Shown: positions 23,551 through 34,635 of the stretch, one piece after another
Layout: each line of letters starts with the position of its first letter
How positions within the stretch are numbered: position 1 is the first letter of the stretch
Origin: Psoroptes ovis
Lineage: Eukaryota; Arthropoda; Arachnida; Sarcoptiformes; Psoroptidae
Reading direction: 5' to 3'
Assembly (NCBI GenBank): GCA_002943765.1
Contig: PQWQ01000023.1
Span: forward strand, 64,501 to 128,500
Length of the DNA: 64,000 nucleotides
Translations under genes and position numbers: made by a program
Notes under the pieces: model-generated
The model's input: only the letters and a program-made list of their open reading frames with translations
Told to the model about the DNA's origin: nothing
Database searches by the model: none

Positions 23551-25375
23551 ATGCGAATCTATTTGAAAACATTAAGTAGTGACACTTGTAAAGAAGTTGA
23601 TCTTCCTGTAGGAACGACAACCCTTGGACGTGGTCAATTGTTGGATGTAAGTTTTGATTTTATTTAAAGAATCCCGATATGACTTAGCTTATTATTCAGT
23701 GTGCAGATAAAAAAGTATCGAGAACACATGCAGCTATTGAAGTGACCAACAATGGCGAAGTTATTCTCACATCGGTAAGCAATTGAATCCATTTAAAACA
23801 TGAACTAATTGTCTGCAATTTAATTCCACTGAAGCTTCACGTGAATCCAACATTTTATTTTGGCAAAGATCCTCAATCATCGCCTAAATTGATTAAAAAA
23901 GATAATACACTCAATTTGAATCATGGTGATGTTTTCGGTTTTCAAGCGCAACAATACAAATATCAAGTTTTCATTGAAGATTTAGTGTCCAGCACCACAA
24001 CCAATGATAATATTCAACAACAACAACAAAATGAATCAAGTAATAACAGTTCGGAACAAAAAGATGCTAAAAAAGCAGTCACCAATAATGGTGATGGTCC
24101 TACACTGACCACGACCAAGACTACCACCGCTGCTGCTGCACCTTCAACGAATGATAATGTAAATGGATCCAATACTAATACCGCTGTTAATCAACAGAAA
24201 AAAGTGACCAACGAAGAAAATGCAGAAAATGCTAAGGAAAAGAGTAGTAAACAATCTGCAGAAGCTGCCAAAAAACGAGGACGCAAATCCACGGCAGCTC
24301 CACAATCGAAATCCAAAGATGAAAGTGATTATGAACAAGAAGAAGAGGAAGATGATGAAGATGACGAAGAAATGGATAGTGAGGATGAAGACGATGAAGA
24401 TGATGATGATCGAATCACATCGAAACGTAAATCTAACGCCGCCACCAAGAACCGGAGAACTGCTGGTTCAAAAGCAACTCAACAATCTTCGGGAAGTTAT
24501 GGTCGTGGTGGTGGTGGTCGACCTCGTCGAGCACAAAAACAAACAAAATCGAATACTGTTTCATTAAATGATTTTGTGCCCAGTGATGAAGACATGTGGC
24601 CAAGTGAAAGTGAAGATGATTATAAGCCCAGTCGTGGTCGTAAACGTTCTGCAGCTGCTGTAAGCAGCGAATCAGACAGTGATTGGGAAATGGAACGAAA
24701 ATCAGGCGGCCGAGGACGTGGAAGTGGTGGCCGATCTCGACCCAAATATGTCGATTCTGATGCTTATTCGGATTCGGACAGTGATTGGGCTAAGAAGAAA
24801 AAAGTAAATTTGATGATCAATAATTGTGTCTGTGTAATTAATTTATTTTTGTTTATTCATTGTAGAAATCGACACCAAAAAAATCTGGTCGAACTGGAGC
24901 TAAACGTGGCCGTCAAGCTCCGACAAGAAAGTCTACACGTCGTGCTGCTCGCAGTGAATCTGAATCTGAAAATGATGATTTGATCGATGAAGAAGATGAT
25001 CTGGATCTGGATGATCGTCATACGACGTCCAAAAGGAAAGCTGCGTCCAAAAGCTCCCGTTCGAGCAAAAAAGTTGATGATGATTTCATCGACGACGATG
25101 ATGATGATGACAATGGCGGATCCAAGCGCAAAACAACGGCCAGCAATAAACGACCAGGTAGACCTCCGAAACGTGCAGCAGCCAAAAAAGGTAAGACTTG
25201 ATCAATTCAAATCTTGATCACAATTTATTGATTCTGATTTCTGATCATCCAACCAGCCAAAAAAACGAAAGACATAAGCGATGATGATGAAGAGGAGGAA
25301 GAAGAAGAGGATCAAGGCGTGAATGATGATGAAGATGAAATTGGCAAAGTATTGACGGCTTCAGCCGATGCTTAA
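23551..25375 (+). CDS. FHA-domain nuclear protein, APLF-like, with acidic and AT-hook tail
   Basis: Five exons: 23551-23646, 23700-23774, 23835-24803, 24866-25190 and 25257-25375, giving 527 residues in phase. Residues 1 to about 105 form a forkhead-associated domain of the APLF/PNKP/aprataxin type: GRGQLLD, the phosphopeptide-binding VSRTHAAIEV, LHVNPTFYFG and a GDVFGFQAQQYKYQVF end. The remainder is low-complexity, with poly-Asp/Glu blocks alternating with basic segments that include AT-hook-like KRGRK, RGRGSGG and KRPGRPPKRA cores, and repeated SDSDSDW and FVPSDEDMWPSESE acidic motifs. FHA domains of this class bind phosphorylated XRCC1/XRCC4, and APLF has an acidic histone-binding C-terminus. 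I see no PBZ zinc finger. A role in DNA break repair or chromatin is inferred from the FHA type and the tail only. Confidence 0.85.
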
Positions 25376-25989
25376 ACAAATTATTAGATTGAATCTATTC
25401 ATTCTTTCATTGAAACAACAACATTTCGCATTTGCATATGTGAAAACAAATACGGAACATTGCGTAATACAAAAATTCATCATATTTTTCTCCATTCATT
25501 CATCCATCAATCATCATCAAATATTCATTCATTCATTCTCATATTACCAAATCAAACAAAACATGAATTATTTTGTACATTTTTCTTTTATTCGACGACC
25601 GACGAATTAATGTTATCAAACAACTATCGAACCAAATCGACGAGCGAAATCATCACAGAACATCGATGTTTCGAATCGAATCGATCCACGATCAACATTT
25701 GGCATGAATTTTTTGATTCATATTATTTTATGAAATTCTCATTTCAAATCACATTCATTCATTCATTTAAAAACTTATTTTTTCTTATTACATTCAACCA
25801 TCACACATATATATTCACACCCACCACCAAGCACAATCACTCTCAATCGTCTCTTTGAATAATAATAACAATAATAATCTACTGACATAGTTTTATTCAT
25901 CAAATGAAAAAAAAATAAATGGAAAATAATAAATGATACATAATTACTTAATGAATGAATATGTTTTAGTGTGCTACAATTAATAATAA
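25376..25989. other. 3' flanks of convergent FHA and bZIP genes
   Basis: A short convergent interval rich in ATTCATTC and AAT runs. AATAAA occurs near 25914 and 25928 on the plus strand and could end the FHA transcript. No gene is recognised. Confidence 0.5.
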
Positions 25990-26976
25990 TTAGTGAGTGT
26001 CAATCGATTTATTGTTTGCAGATATTGCAGATGTAAGCGTATTGGATGATAAATAATTGGCCAATAATTCTTTCAATACTCGAATTTGAACAGTTATTTC
26101 TTCGACTTGATTCTTTAATCGATTATTTTCTTGCTCTTCTTTTTCATATCTGGCGTCCAGTTCATTTTTTTCGTGCTGTTTTCGTGCACGATATTTTTGT
26201 GAAGCAACTTTATTTTGATATTTTACTTTTTCATCAAATTTACGATTAATACGTCGTCGCTTTCGCCTGGTCACCATGACTGATGTTGATGGCCTTTGGT
26301 CTTTGTCTTCTTCATCATCATTATCGGAATCCAATTTACGCTTATTCGGTGATGATGTCGATACTGTTTCATATGAATCGACACTTTGTTTGTCATCAAT
26401 GTCAGCTGCTGCAATTTGATCGTCTACGGATTGATCTTCACAACATTTTAAAAGAAATTCCAAATGCTGCTGTTCGGGATCAGCAGCTTCCGATGTGTAA
26501 ACCTCTTCATAATTGGCAACTTCAATACATTCTAAATTTGATGACAACTCTTTTTCATTAATAACAAAAGGTTCAGTACAACATGGATGATGGGATTCAT
26601 CATCATCGTAATAATCATAACTGGGGGAATATGGGGCAATATTTGATGAATAAAAACCTTGGCTTGGTTTAATATCGGGAAAATCTTCAGTATTCGACGA
26701 CAATCCTCGTACAGAAAGATTTCCAAAATCTTGACAAAATTGATCATCATTTTTCATTTGGTTAAATATTACTTGTTCCAATTGTGTATTCGAATAATTC
26801 AATAGGTCATTTAATTCGCTTTCATCCAATGCAAGAGGATTATCATTAATGCAATTAGATCCATAGTAATCATTATTATCTGTGTCCTTAAGATAATCAT
26901 CCAAATCGAATATTGTGCTCAAATCAACGAGCAATTCGGCCATTTCTGACCGTGTATTTCCTTTGATTGACTTCAT
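25990..26976 (-). CDS. bZIP transcription factor, ATF4/ATF5-like
   Basis: A single-exon coding frame of 328 residues starting at an ATG in good context (ACCATAATG). The N-terminal 230 residues are acidic and disordered with a DLSTIFDLDDYL segment typical of activation domains. A basic region (RRKRRRINRKFDEK, then QNKVASQKYRARKQHEKNEL) begins near residue 235 and runs into a leucine zipper (ENNRLKNQVEEI, IRVLKELLANYL). The NKxAxxxYRxRK core and the VLKELL end are closest to ATF4/ATF5 (Drosophila cryptocephal), a stress-response activator acting in the nucleus. The assignment to ATF4 rather than another CREB/ATF branch is moderately sure. The upstream leader contains short ATG frames (see findings). 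Confidence 0.8.
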   Translation of the reverse strand: MKSIKGNTRSEMAELLVDLSTIFDLDDYLKDTDNNDYYGSNCINDNPLALDESELNDLLNYSNTQLEQVIFNQMKNDDQFCQDFGNLSVRGLSSNTEDFPDIKPSQGFYSSNIAPYSPSYDYYDDDESHHPCCTEPFVINEKELSSNLECIEVANYEEVYTSEAADPEQQHLEFLLKCCEDQSVDDQIAAADIDDKQSVDSYETVSTSSPNKRKLDSDNDDEEDKDQRPSTSVMVTRRKRRRINRKFDEKVKYQNKVASQKYRARKQHEKNELDARYEKEEQENNRLKNQVEEITVQIRVLKELLANYLSSNTLTSAISANNKSIDTH

Positions 26977-27903
26977 TATGGTTGTTGTTCTTATCTGTGA
27001 TTAGCGTCTCAATTCTTAAAAACGAAATAATTGTAATCGACTCCCTAAAGAATGGAATTAATAAGGTAATTAGAAAAAAAATTGATAATTAATACAAATT
27101 CTTAAACAATTCAATAAAAATCAAAAGACAATCAGTACATTTTCAATAAATTTGAATTTTGTTGACTTGGTTTTCACCCAGATAATCTGGATTGATTGGT
27201 TGATTATTAAATTCCGACGATTAAATCAGAATTAAAACATTTTTCACAATTAATTATAATTAACAATTTATAAAAGATAAATTAATCAAAATTTTTATAT
27301 TTCAAAATCTTTTGGATATACAACTTATCACGTCGAGCGCTGAGTATTGAATGAACTCATTTTCAAATATTTGATGCGTCATGAAGTGCTAGCGCAAACT
27401 TCTACCTTGATATCATAGTTTGGAATAGGAGCACACTTTGTTGGCCATTCATAAAATTCGTATCACTCATTTATGTATGATTTATTATATGAATAAACGC
27501 CAACCAACAAGACTATGTTTATTAGGGTACATGATGCAATCGAACTTTTTTCTCTCTCTCACTCGCTCTTGTTTTCCAGACATTTCGAGAAAATTCATCA
27601 TACATATACTCATCTCTGCAATGAGTCATCGATTGAATGTCTTAGCACACAAAACGTTTCGAATACGTTTTGTTTGTTGTCTCAAGGATATCTCTCTCAC
27701 TAAGCATATGCATTAATGCACTAAACTAATGTACCTTTTGAATGATTAAAGCTAAGAAAAACCAATGACATCATCGAAACAATTATGATGATAATTGTTT
27801 GGATAACATTCAAATATCATTTACAAGGATATTTTCATACAAGAATTGATTTTAATCAAAATTAACAGATTGACAGGTTTTATTATTAGATTTTAAGCAA
27901 AAA
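26977..27903. other. bZIP 5' region and mRpL14 3' flank
   Basis: A possible splice acceptor on the minus strand lies near 27049 (TTCTTTAG). Short upstream ATG frames read on the minus strand lie around 27305-27420. The ORFs at 27438-27716 have no protein signature. Confidence 0.4.
27879..27884 (-). terminator. Polyadenylation signal of mRpL14
   Basis: AATAAA on the minus strand, about 20 bases downstream of the mRpL14 stop codon, implying a very short 3' UTR. Confidence 0.55.
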
Positions 27904-28432
27904 TCATACAAAACGACTAGAAATGGCAACAATTTTGGCCAATTCAGCACCTTTACTTCGAAGATAATTAGGAACAGGAACCATGACACGTGTTCCAAGT
28001 GGATTTCCATTATTTTCAACCAGCACTACATTATTCGTATCGAATTTCGGTATCATTGGCCGTTGCTCGGCGACTAAACCGACAACATATGCTCGTTTCA
28101 TTTGTCCTTTGATTGTGACCAATACTTTGTCGCCCAGCTGTCCATCTTTGACTTTGGCATTTTTCTTATAGACATGTATGCACTTCACTTTTTTACCTTC
28201 GGTCATTGCTTCACGACCTAATTTTGAATTGTCAACAACGCGAAGACGTGTTTGTTTTTGTACCCATTGCATCGGATTGGTCGTGTGTAAACAACGCATC
28301 TGTTGATGATGCCTGTATAAATTAATCGAAATCGAAGATAATTCATTGATTCTTAACATCATCATCATCACCTTAAATTTGATCAACTTACCATGACCTA
28401 ACTAGCTCATTGAATCCTAAACGAACAAACAT
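27904..28432 (-). CDS. mRpL14: Mitochondrial large-subunit ribosomal protein L14 (uL14m)
   Basis: Two exons: 28392-28432 and 27904-28312, encoding 149 residues, close to the usual 145. The intron splits a Trp codon (TG/G). The mature protein has the L14 fold signatures: QTRLRVVDNSKLGREAM at the front, KVKCIHVYKK, GDKVLVTIKGQMKRAYVVGLV, VVLVENNGNPLGTRVMVPVP and the end ELAKIVAISSRFV. The first 30 residues (MFVRLGFNELVRSW and a LHTT segment) are basic/hydroxylated and fit a mitochondrial presequence. It binds rRNA in the large mitoribosomal subunit near the subunit interface. It is divergently paired with HPRT across about 460 bp. Confidence 0.95.
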
Positions 28433-28895
28433 TGTCTAATACGCGCTGGAGGCAAAAAGAAATTAATGTTAAACATATGATAATCGATACTATCGATGTT
28501 ATGACTAATCGATTTTTAATCAAAAAAATTCAGAGAAAAAAATGTTTATAAAACAAATAAATTGAAAAAAATGTGACGAACAGGTATGCATTGATCAAGG
28601 CCACATTCCTCTCTGTCAGCACTATATTCAAATGACGAAACCGATCGTTGAAGAGTTGTGAGAAGAAACAATCATCAATCGTTATCGTTGATGTCGATAA
28701 GTTATATCAATCAATTCCTAATAGCTTTCGAATTGAAAAGTATCAAATATCTCTAAATTGATTTATCTTTTCTATTAATAATTGCCTGGATCGATTTCAT
28801 TTTTATTAAAGACTTTTTTGATTCAAATTCACATCGTTTTTCAAACATATTCAATTATTTATTATTCAGACAATTGTGATACTCAGAACAAAATC
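28433..28895. promoter_or_regulatory. Bidirectional promoter region mRpL14 / HPRT
   Basis: A 463-bp interval between two divergent start codons. It contains several ATCGAT words (AATCGATACTATCGATG near 28481-28497, AATCGATTTT near 28508, ATGTCGATAAG near 28690) that resemble the DRE core of arthropod housekeeping promoters. No TATA box is obvious. The function is inferred from position. Confidence 0.4.
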
Positions 28896-29888
28896 ATGCA
28901 AAACGGTATTAGCGGTGATTGTCAATCTAAATTTAGCCCACCAATCGTAGTAAGTTTGGATCGATTAAAATTGATTCATTAGTTTAAAAATTAATATTTT
29001 TTTGTAACCAAATCCAGATTCCAGATGATTTTGAAGGCTACCCGCTGGAATCGTTCCGGATAACACCGAATTTATCGAAATATTTACAATCAGTTTTAAT
29101 TCCAGGTGGATTCATTCAAGATCGTATCGAACGATTAGCATGTGATATTGCAGATGATCTTGGTAATGAACCATTCACTGCCTTATGCGTATTGAAAGGT
29201 GGATATTTATATTTCAATAATTTATTGGAAAAAATTCGACAATTACATCGATATCGATCACTTGATGATTCAGAAATCAAAGAAGACGAAGCTCAACAAA
29301 TCAAAGTTGAATTCATACGTCTTAAATCATATGAAAATGATCAATCAACCAACAACATACAAGTGATGGGCATCGAAAATTTGGAAGTACTACGTGATCG
29401 TGTAAGCTCGATTTCAGTGCTCAAATTGTCATTCGTATAATTATAATGATGATTCATTATGTTTTAGAATGTTTTAGTTGTTGAAGATATAATCGATACT
29501 GGTAGAACGATGGCCAAATTATTAAATTTACTCGAAAAGTATCAGCCAAAAAGTATTCGTGTGACTAGTTTATTAGTGAAACGAACTCCATTAAGCAATG
29601 GATTTATGCCACAATGTAAACATTCGAAAATGATTATTTACTGATTTCCATTTTTTAATTCAATCTCTTTTTTTGGTTACAGATACTGGATTTAGCATTC
29701 CAAATAAATTCATTGTCGGTTGTAATATGGATTATAATGAATATTTCCGTGATTTAAATGTAAATATGTTTAAATTAATTTTTCGAATATTTATTTATTT
29801 ACTGATCAAATCTTTTATTTTCTATGAATTTTAGCATCTTTGTGTTATGAGTGACTATGGAAGACAGAAATATGCTTCGAAACCTTAA
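28896..29888 (+). CDS. HPRT1: Hypoxanthine-guanine phosphoribosyltransferase
   Basis: Five exons: 28896-28949, 29018-29401, 29468-29615, 29683-29759 and 29835-29888, joined in phase to 238 residues (human enzyme 218). The enzyme transfers phosphoribose from PRPP to hypoxanthine or guanine in purine salvage, in the cytosol. Visible signatures are the N-terminal IPDDFEGYPLESF, RIERLACDIADDLG, the LKGGYLYFNNLL loop, the PRPP-binding NVLVVEDIIDTGRTMAKLL and the end LCVMSDYGRQKYASKP. The acidic pair in VVEDIIDTG and the purine-contacting FIVGCNMDYNEYFRDL segment are intact, so activity is expected. An in-frame start before 28896 was not seen; a noncoding 5' exon may precede it. Confidence 0.97.
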
Positions 29889-30159
29889 TCGAATTGATTA
29901 GATTAATGGCAATTGATGATGATGATAAATAATCAAATTGATGCTAAGCATTTCTTTACACACAAAAAGCCAACTTTTTTATCATTGCCTATTTGCAATT
30001 GATGTAAAATCAAATTGTTTTTTTCGAAATGATTAATCAATTTATAATTTGAATTAAATGATAAATCATGATTCAATCAATTGATTATTCGTTAATGTAA
30101 TTATATATGTCTGCAATGTGAAGCCGCCATATGATTACAATGAGCAATGACAAATATTG

Positions 30160-31233
30160 TCAAGCCATATCTAATAATTCATCAACATATGAATGTATTA
30201 GATGACTATGTGTGTTATGCAAATAATGACCGCCACCACTAAAATCGACTACTTGTATCCAATTATCTCCATCATATTTAGATGATTGTCGATTGACAGC
30301 TTGCACCAGACGATTTTCATAGTGTTCATATCGATCAAATTGATCAGCTTGTACCTGTAGCTCATAAAGTTGATTATAATAAATGTTTGAAGCAAATGAT
30401 TTATCATTAGAACTAAATATAAACAGCGTAGGTAATCGTAAATGTTTAGCCAATATTTGTAATCGTAAGTGATAACTGTGGTAATTTGATAGATTTTCGG
30501 TCATCATTTTCCACATTGCTATTTCATTATGGCCAAATATACTGGGCCATGATATTTGACCAATTTGTTTGCGTGATAAAATAGGAAAATGCGGTAATGA
30601 TAATTGTAACCGGCACAATTGACTGAGTATTCGCATTCTAATTCGTTCTCTGTGAGTATAATCAAATTTACCGATTGGACTAATCATGCATATAGAATTT
30701 AAATCAAAATAAGGCTTATGATTGACATAAATCCATAAATAGGAAGCAGCATATGCAGACAACGAATGAGTGATCAGACAATGAACTCGTTTAATGTTAA
30801 GATCGGTTAATAAATCGGCCACTAATTCAGATTTCTCTTCAGCTGAATGCCAAAAACAACCACCGGTTCGAAGAGTATAATTGAAATCGGGAAAATTTGG
30901 TGCAATGCATCGATATCGTTCACCAAAATCAGCAATTAAACGAAAATAATCATAATAACTGCCTGGAGTCCCATGCAGCAATAGAATCACTGGCCTTTGG
31001 TCATCTGGGTCTTCGAATCCGGTGTCTACATAATTGATTCGAATTGAATGGCCATCGCTTGGAATATAACGTAGGAACCATGGGCGTGAAAACCGGCTAA
31101 TGCGTCCAAAACGTTTACAAATTCGTAATTCCCTGTGTCGTACATAGTTTTTATCCACCGTAATAATTTGTTTTTGGTTGGAACTATGGCGAACAATTTC
31201 GCTGCAGTGGCGACTAAATTGTTTAAGCAACAT
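30160..31233 (-). CDS. Alpha/beta hydrolase with atypical nucleophile elbow
   Basis: A single exon of 357 residues. It has an alpha/beta-hydrolase layout: LLLHGTPGSYYDY (oxyanion HG, residues 87-88), APNFPDF, a nucleophile segment LITHSLSAYAAS with Ser157, an acid candidate in FSSNDKSFAS and a C-terminal histidine in GGGHYLHNTH. The elbow is THSLS instead of the usual GxSxG, with both glycines replaced. The overall pattern recalls the DUF1057 group known from nematodes. The substrate is unknown. The first 45 residues are rich in Arg, Lys, Ser and Gln without acidic residues until E12, which could be a mitochondrial presequence. The ATG at 31233 is the first in frame. Confidence 0.8.
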   Translation of the reverse strand: MLLKQFSRHCSEIVRHSSNQKQIITVDKNYVRHRELRICKRFGRISRFSRPWFLRYIPSDGHSIRINYVDTGFEDPDDQRPVILLLHGTPGSYYDYFRLIADFGERYRCIAPNFPDFNYTLRTGGCFWHSAEEKSELVADLLTDLNIKRVHCLITHSLSAYAASYLWIYVNHKPYFDLNSICMISPIGKFDYTHRERIRMRILSQLCRLQLSLPHFPILSRKQIGQISWPSIFGHNEIAMWKMMTENLSNYHSYHLRLQILAKHLRLPTLFIFSSNDKSFASNIYYNQLYELQVQADQFDRYEHYENRLVQAVNRQSSKYDGDNWIQVVDFSGGGHYLHNTHSHLIHSYVDELLDMA

Positions 31234-31960
31234 TTCTGTTTTTCATGTTTGATTCAACTCAGCTGATTGACAATTTTTTATGAGCAGTAAAAGTCGAAAT
31301 AGTGGAGAAATGGACTTCGAAATTCGAACCAAAAATCACTCGAAATGAGCGGAAAAACTATGAATTTTGGGAAATCTATGTCGTTCGATGATGATGATGA
31401 TGATCAGCCATTAAATGATCGGTAGTGAATGGAATGGACGCTATTATTTGAAAGAAAAAGAGTGTTTGACAAAATGGGAGCTTAATATGTTTAGGTATGA
31501 CTGAATGAATGAATGTAAATAAACTATAATTTGTTTGACTCTTCTTTTGTCGATGATCATCGTTTGTCATGTTCGAAGATTACTTAAACAATTAGACAAT
31601 TACAACAACAACTGTATTTTGACCGATTTCATCATTCGTCATTCTTGTCATTTCGGTGTACGGTTGTCACCCGTTTTTTTTTTTTTTTTTTTTTGGTCGC
31701 CACGCGTGGACGAACACCAATGAAGAGATTTTTGGCTCTTGTGATTTCGGTAAGATTTTTCGGTGTAAACCTAAGGATTTTTCCAGTAATCATTTCATTC
31801 TCATTTCGACCAGTGTCAAGACAATGTGTAAAGGTGCCGTTTTTATTATTGAATAATCAATTGTTTTGGTATCTTTAGATTATTCTGATTCTTCATTGAT
31901 CATATATTTTCTGCCTGTATTTTGCATTACGTTTGTGATCATAGGGACCATCATTCTGTC
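31234..31960. other. Divergent upstream region between hydrolase and chitin-binding gene
   Basis: Contains a GAT microsatellite (31388-31405) and a T19 homopolymer run near 31675-31695. Splice-like signals (GTAAGA near 31749) suggest a noncoding 5' exon of the plus-strand gene. No coding exon is recognised. Confidence 0.4.
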
Positions 31961-34635
31961 ATGATATTGATGACCACGACCCATCAACAACGATTGCAGG
32001 GTCGCGGTCCTACAATCGTTCAAATTATTTTCACCATTTTATTGTTGTTGTTATGGAATGTAATCGATTGTTATGAAATATATGATCCAAATGATCAAAT
32101 GGCTGATGAATCGGTTACGATTGAAACGAATCAACTTTCAACGACAGAAAAGCAACAAGTAAGTAGATAAGTATTTTATTGTTTCATTAATTTCATTGAT
32201 AAGATGCTGAGTTGATAATAGCATTGATCTTCAAATTGATGATCAAATTGTTAAGCATGATTGATTATATCATAAGTATCATCAATTGATCAATTGACTG
32301 TGATGATAATTACAATTGTTCATTTATTATCAACATGATCAATTTTGATGAGATTGATGATGATTGTCACACTGTGAACAACACTTATAGTCCCTGATGA
32401 TGACCTATTTCGCGGCTCACTAAACATTTACACACACATTCATCGATCCGTGAATCATCATTAGAGTAGTTTTTTCAGTCTTCGATTGTCTCCAATTTAT
32501 GTTCCAAATGTGATATATGATTATTTATTTTTAATTCTTCATTACAGGTCCCAATCATTGAATTTGATTGTACGAATAAATCAGAAGGCTATTATGGGGA
32601 TCATAATTATTGTGACATGTTTCATTATTGTAAGGTAAGCATGTAATGGCATCTTACATTATTTATCATTTCTATTTATTCTAATCGATATGATTAACTC
32701 ATTTCTCGAAAGGTGGATGGTAAACACTTTACATTTGTTTGTCCTGTTGGTAATTTTTTCGATCCGAAATCGATTGCTTGTGAATTGCAACAAAAATCGA
32801 ACAATGATGATGATGAATTCTGTCAATTCATAGATCGTTCACAACTTTCAATTAAATCAGATGATTCTATCGAAAATTCAACAACTTTAACACCTTGGAC
32901 TAATCACTCATATGCATTGGATGATAATTTTGAAAGCGAATCAAATAATGTCTCAATTTCGCGCAACAGTTATTCGCCATCACCCCAAACAACAATCAAT
33001 TCTAATCCAGAATCGCCTATGACCACTGCTCTAAGTGATTATTTGGATACACAGAAATCTATGGGACAATTGTTTCCGTCAAGCGAATCTAATGAATTGA
33101 TTCAGCCATTACAAATACCACCGATTGAAAAATTGCTTGAATTACAACAAATTTTACAGGCGGCTTCGAATTCTCCGAATGAAATGACCACTGATGATCA
33201 AACGAGATTCAATTCTATTCCTTCATCGATACAGCGTTTCATAAGAAATAGTATGCCTCAGTCACCGGTCGATTATATTTGGCTACTTCCTCGGTTCTTG
33301 CGTCAGCTGCAATCATCGCTCAGTAATTCAATATTTAAATCAAACATGAATAGAGATTTGAACTCGGATGAGAATATGTCATCAGACGAAAATAAAAGGT
33401 CCTCATTAGTTCCGGGTCTTTCAACATTATCCATACCAGTGTTGATTCCGATCAATTTAACACGTGATGATTATCGTCAAAATATTGCTTACAGTCAATT
33501 GCGGCCGACAATTATTGCGCTGAAAGATCAAGATCAATTGGTACCTGCATATGTTCTTCACTTTGATAACAACCATCGTAATCATCGTCTGAATAAGCGG
33601 TCATCTTTTCATCAATCCATTGACGCCGAAAAGAAACCTAATTCTGGTTCGAAAAAATTACTGCCCAGATTTGCATTGCGAACAAATTTATTGGCCCATT
33701 TGCTACCATCTTTGTTACGAAACAGACTGACCAAGTCGATTTCTAAGCAAAAAGAGTCCGAATTAGCTGATATTAGTGCCAATAAGATAAACGCCGATTC
33801 CTCAATGTTGATGCCAGCGATAGCTAGTAATAATGCATGGCCTGTTTCAATCTATGGACCATGGTGGGCACCTGAATCTTATGCTTATATTCAGCATCAA
33901 TTACTCAAAGCAGCATCAGAATCATCAAATAATTATGATGTTTCCAATGCTGTCAGTCTGTTGCCTTATAATTATCGAAAAGCAAGCAGTAATCAATTAG
34001 TGAAACATCCAGCACCAAAACAATTGCTTAAAGTTATTAAATCGATGAAATCCACACATAAAAATGAAACCAATCATAATTATATGGCGGTCAATCGAAA
34101 ATCTAAAATGTCAATGGTGCCACAACAACAACAGTCAAACATATCACCAACTATGGCTACCAATGTAAATGTTTATGTTCCTGATGAACTTTTCGATGAA
34201 TTTCCCCCTTCGACAAACAATAAAGATCGTCGAAATGAGAATAAAGATTCGACAGCAATCAGCATTCCGCCGAATCATTCAAATGGTACTCATGGTACTC
34301 ATCGAATATCAAACAAAAAAAAGATGGCACCAATTGATGAACATCGTGCTAATCAATTAATGAATGAATCGAATGAAAATATCAGCCACAGCAATGGCAG
34401 TTTCAGTCACAATAATAAATCTTCACCATCACAAGATCGTTTTCAATCGACAGTTTCGGCTTCAATGATGGTCGCACGATCCACGAACAACAACAATAAC
34501 ACTGATATGAGCACTAAATGGAATCGTACACGTTATAAATCAAACGATGATGACCATAACAACAAAAATGTTGCCGGTATTAGACAAAAACGAGGAATTA
34601 GCGAAATCGAAAAAATTCGAATTGAATTGAATTAA
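31961..34635 (+). CDS. Secreted single-CBM14 chitin-binding protein with long disordered tail (CPAP1-like)
   Basis: Three exons: 31961-32158, 32548-32634 and 32713-34635, joined in phase to 735 residues. A hydrophobic signal (IVQIIFTILLLLLWNVI) lies at residues 20-40. One peritrophin-A/CBM14 module follows at about residues 73-135, with six cysteines: FDCTNKSEGYY, NYCDMFHYCK, FTFVCPVGNFFD, ACEL and EFCQF. The remaining 600 residues are rich in Ser and Asn, with a more hydrophobic patch (RNRLTKS, LLAHLLPSLL) and a terminal basic KRGISEIEK. One CBM14 plus a long tail is the pattern of arthropod cuticular proteins analogous to peritrophins, type 1, which bind chitin in cuticle. The next gene downstream belongs to the same class. 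The start was chosen at 31961; no ATG upstream in the exon is in frame. Confidence 0.85.

Noticed and set aside
24220..24567. Open frame on the plus strand inside the FHA-gene exon 3
   Set aside because: Out-of-frame shadow of a repetitive acidic/basic coding region.
31645..31878. Open frames through the T-homopolymer upstream of the first chitin-binding gene
   Set aside because: Poly-Phe from a T-run; no in-frame link to the verified start at 31961.
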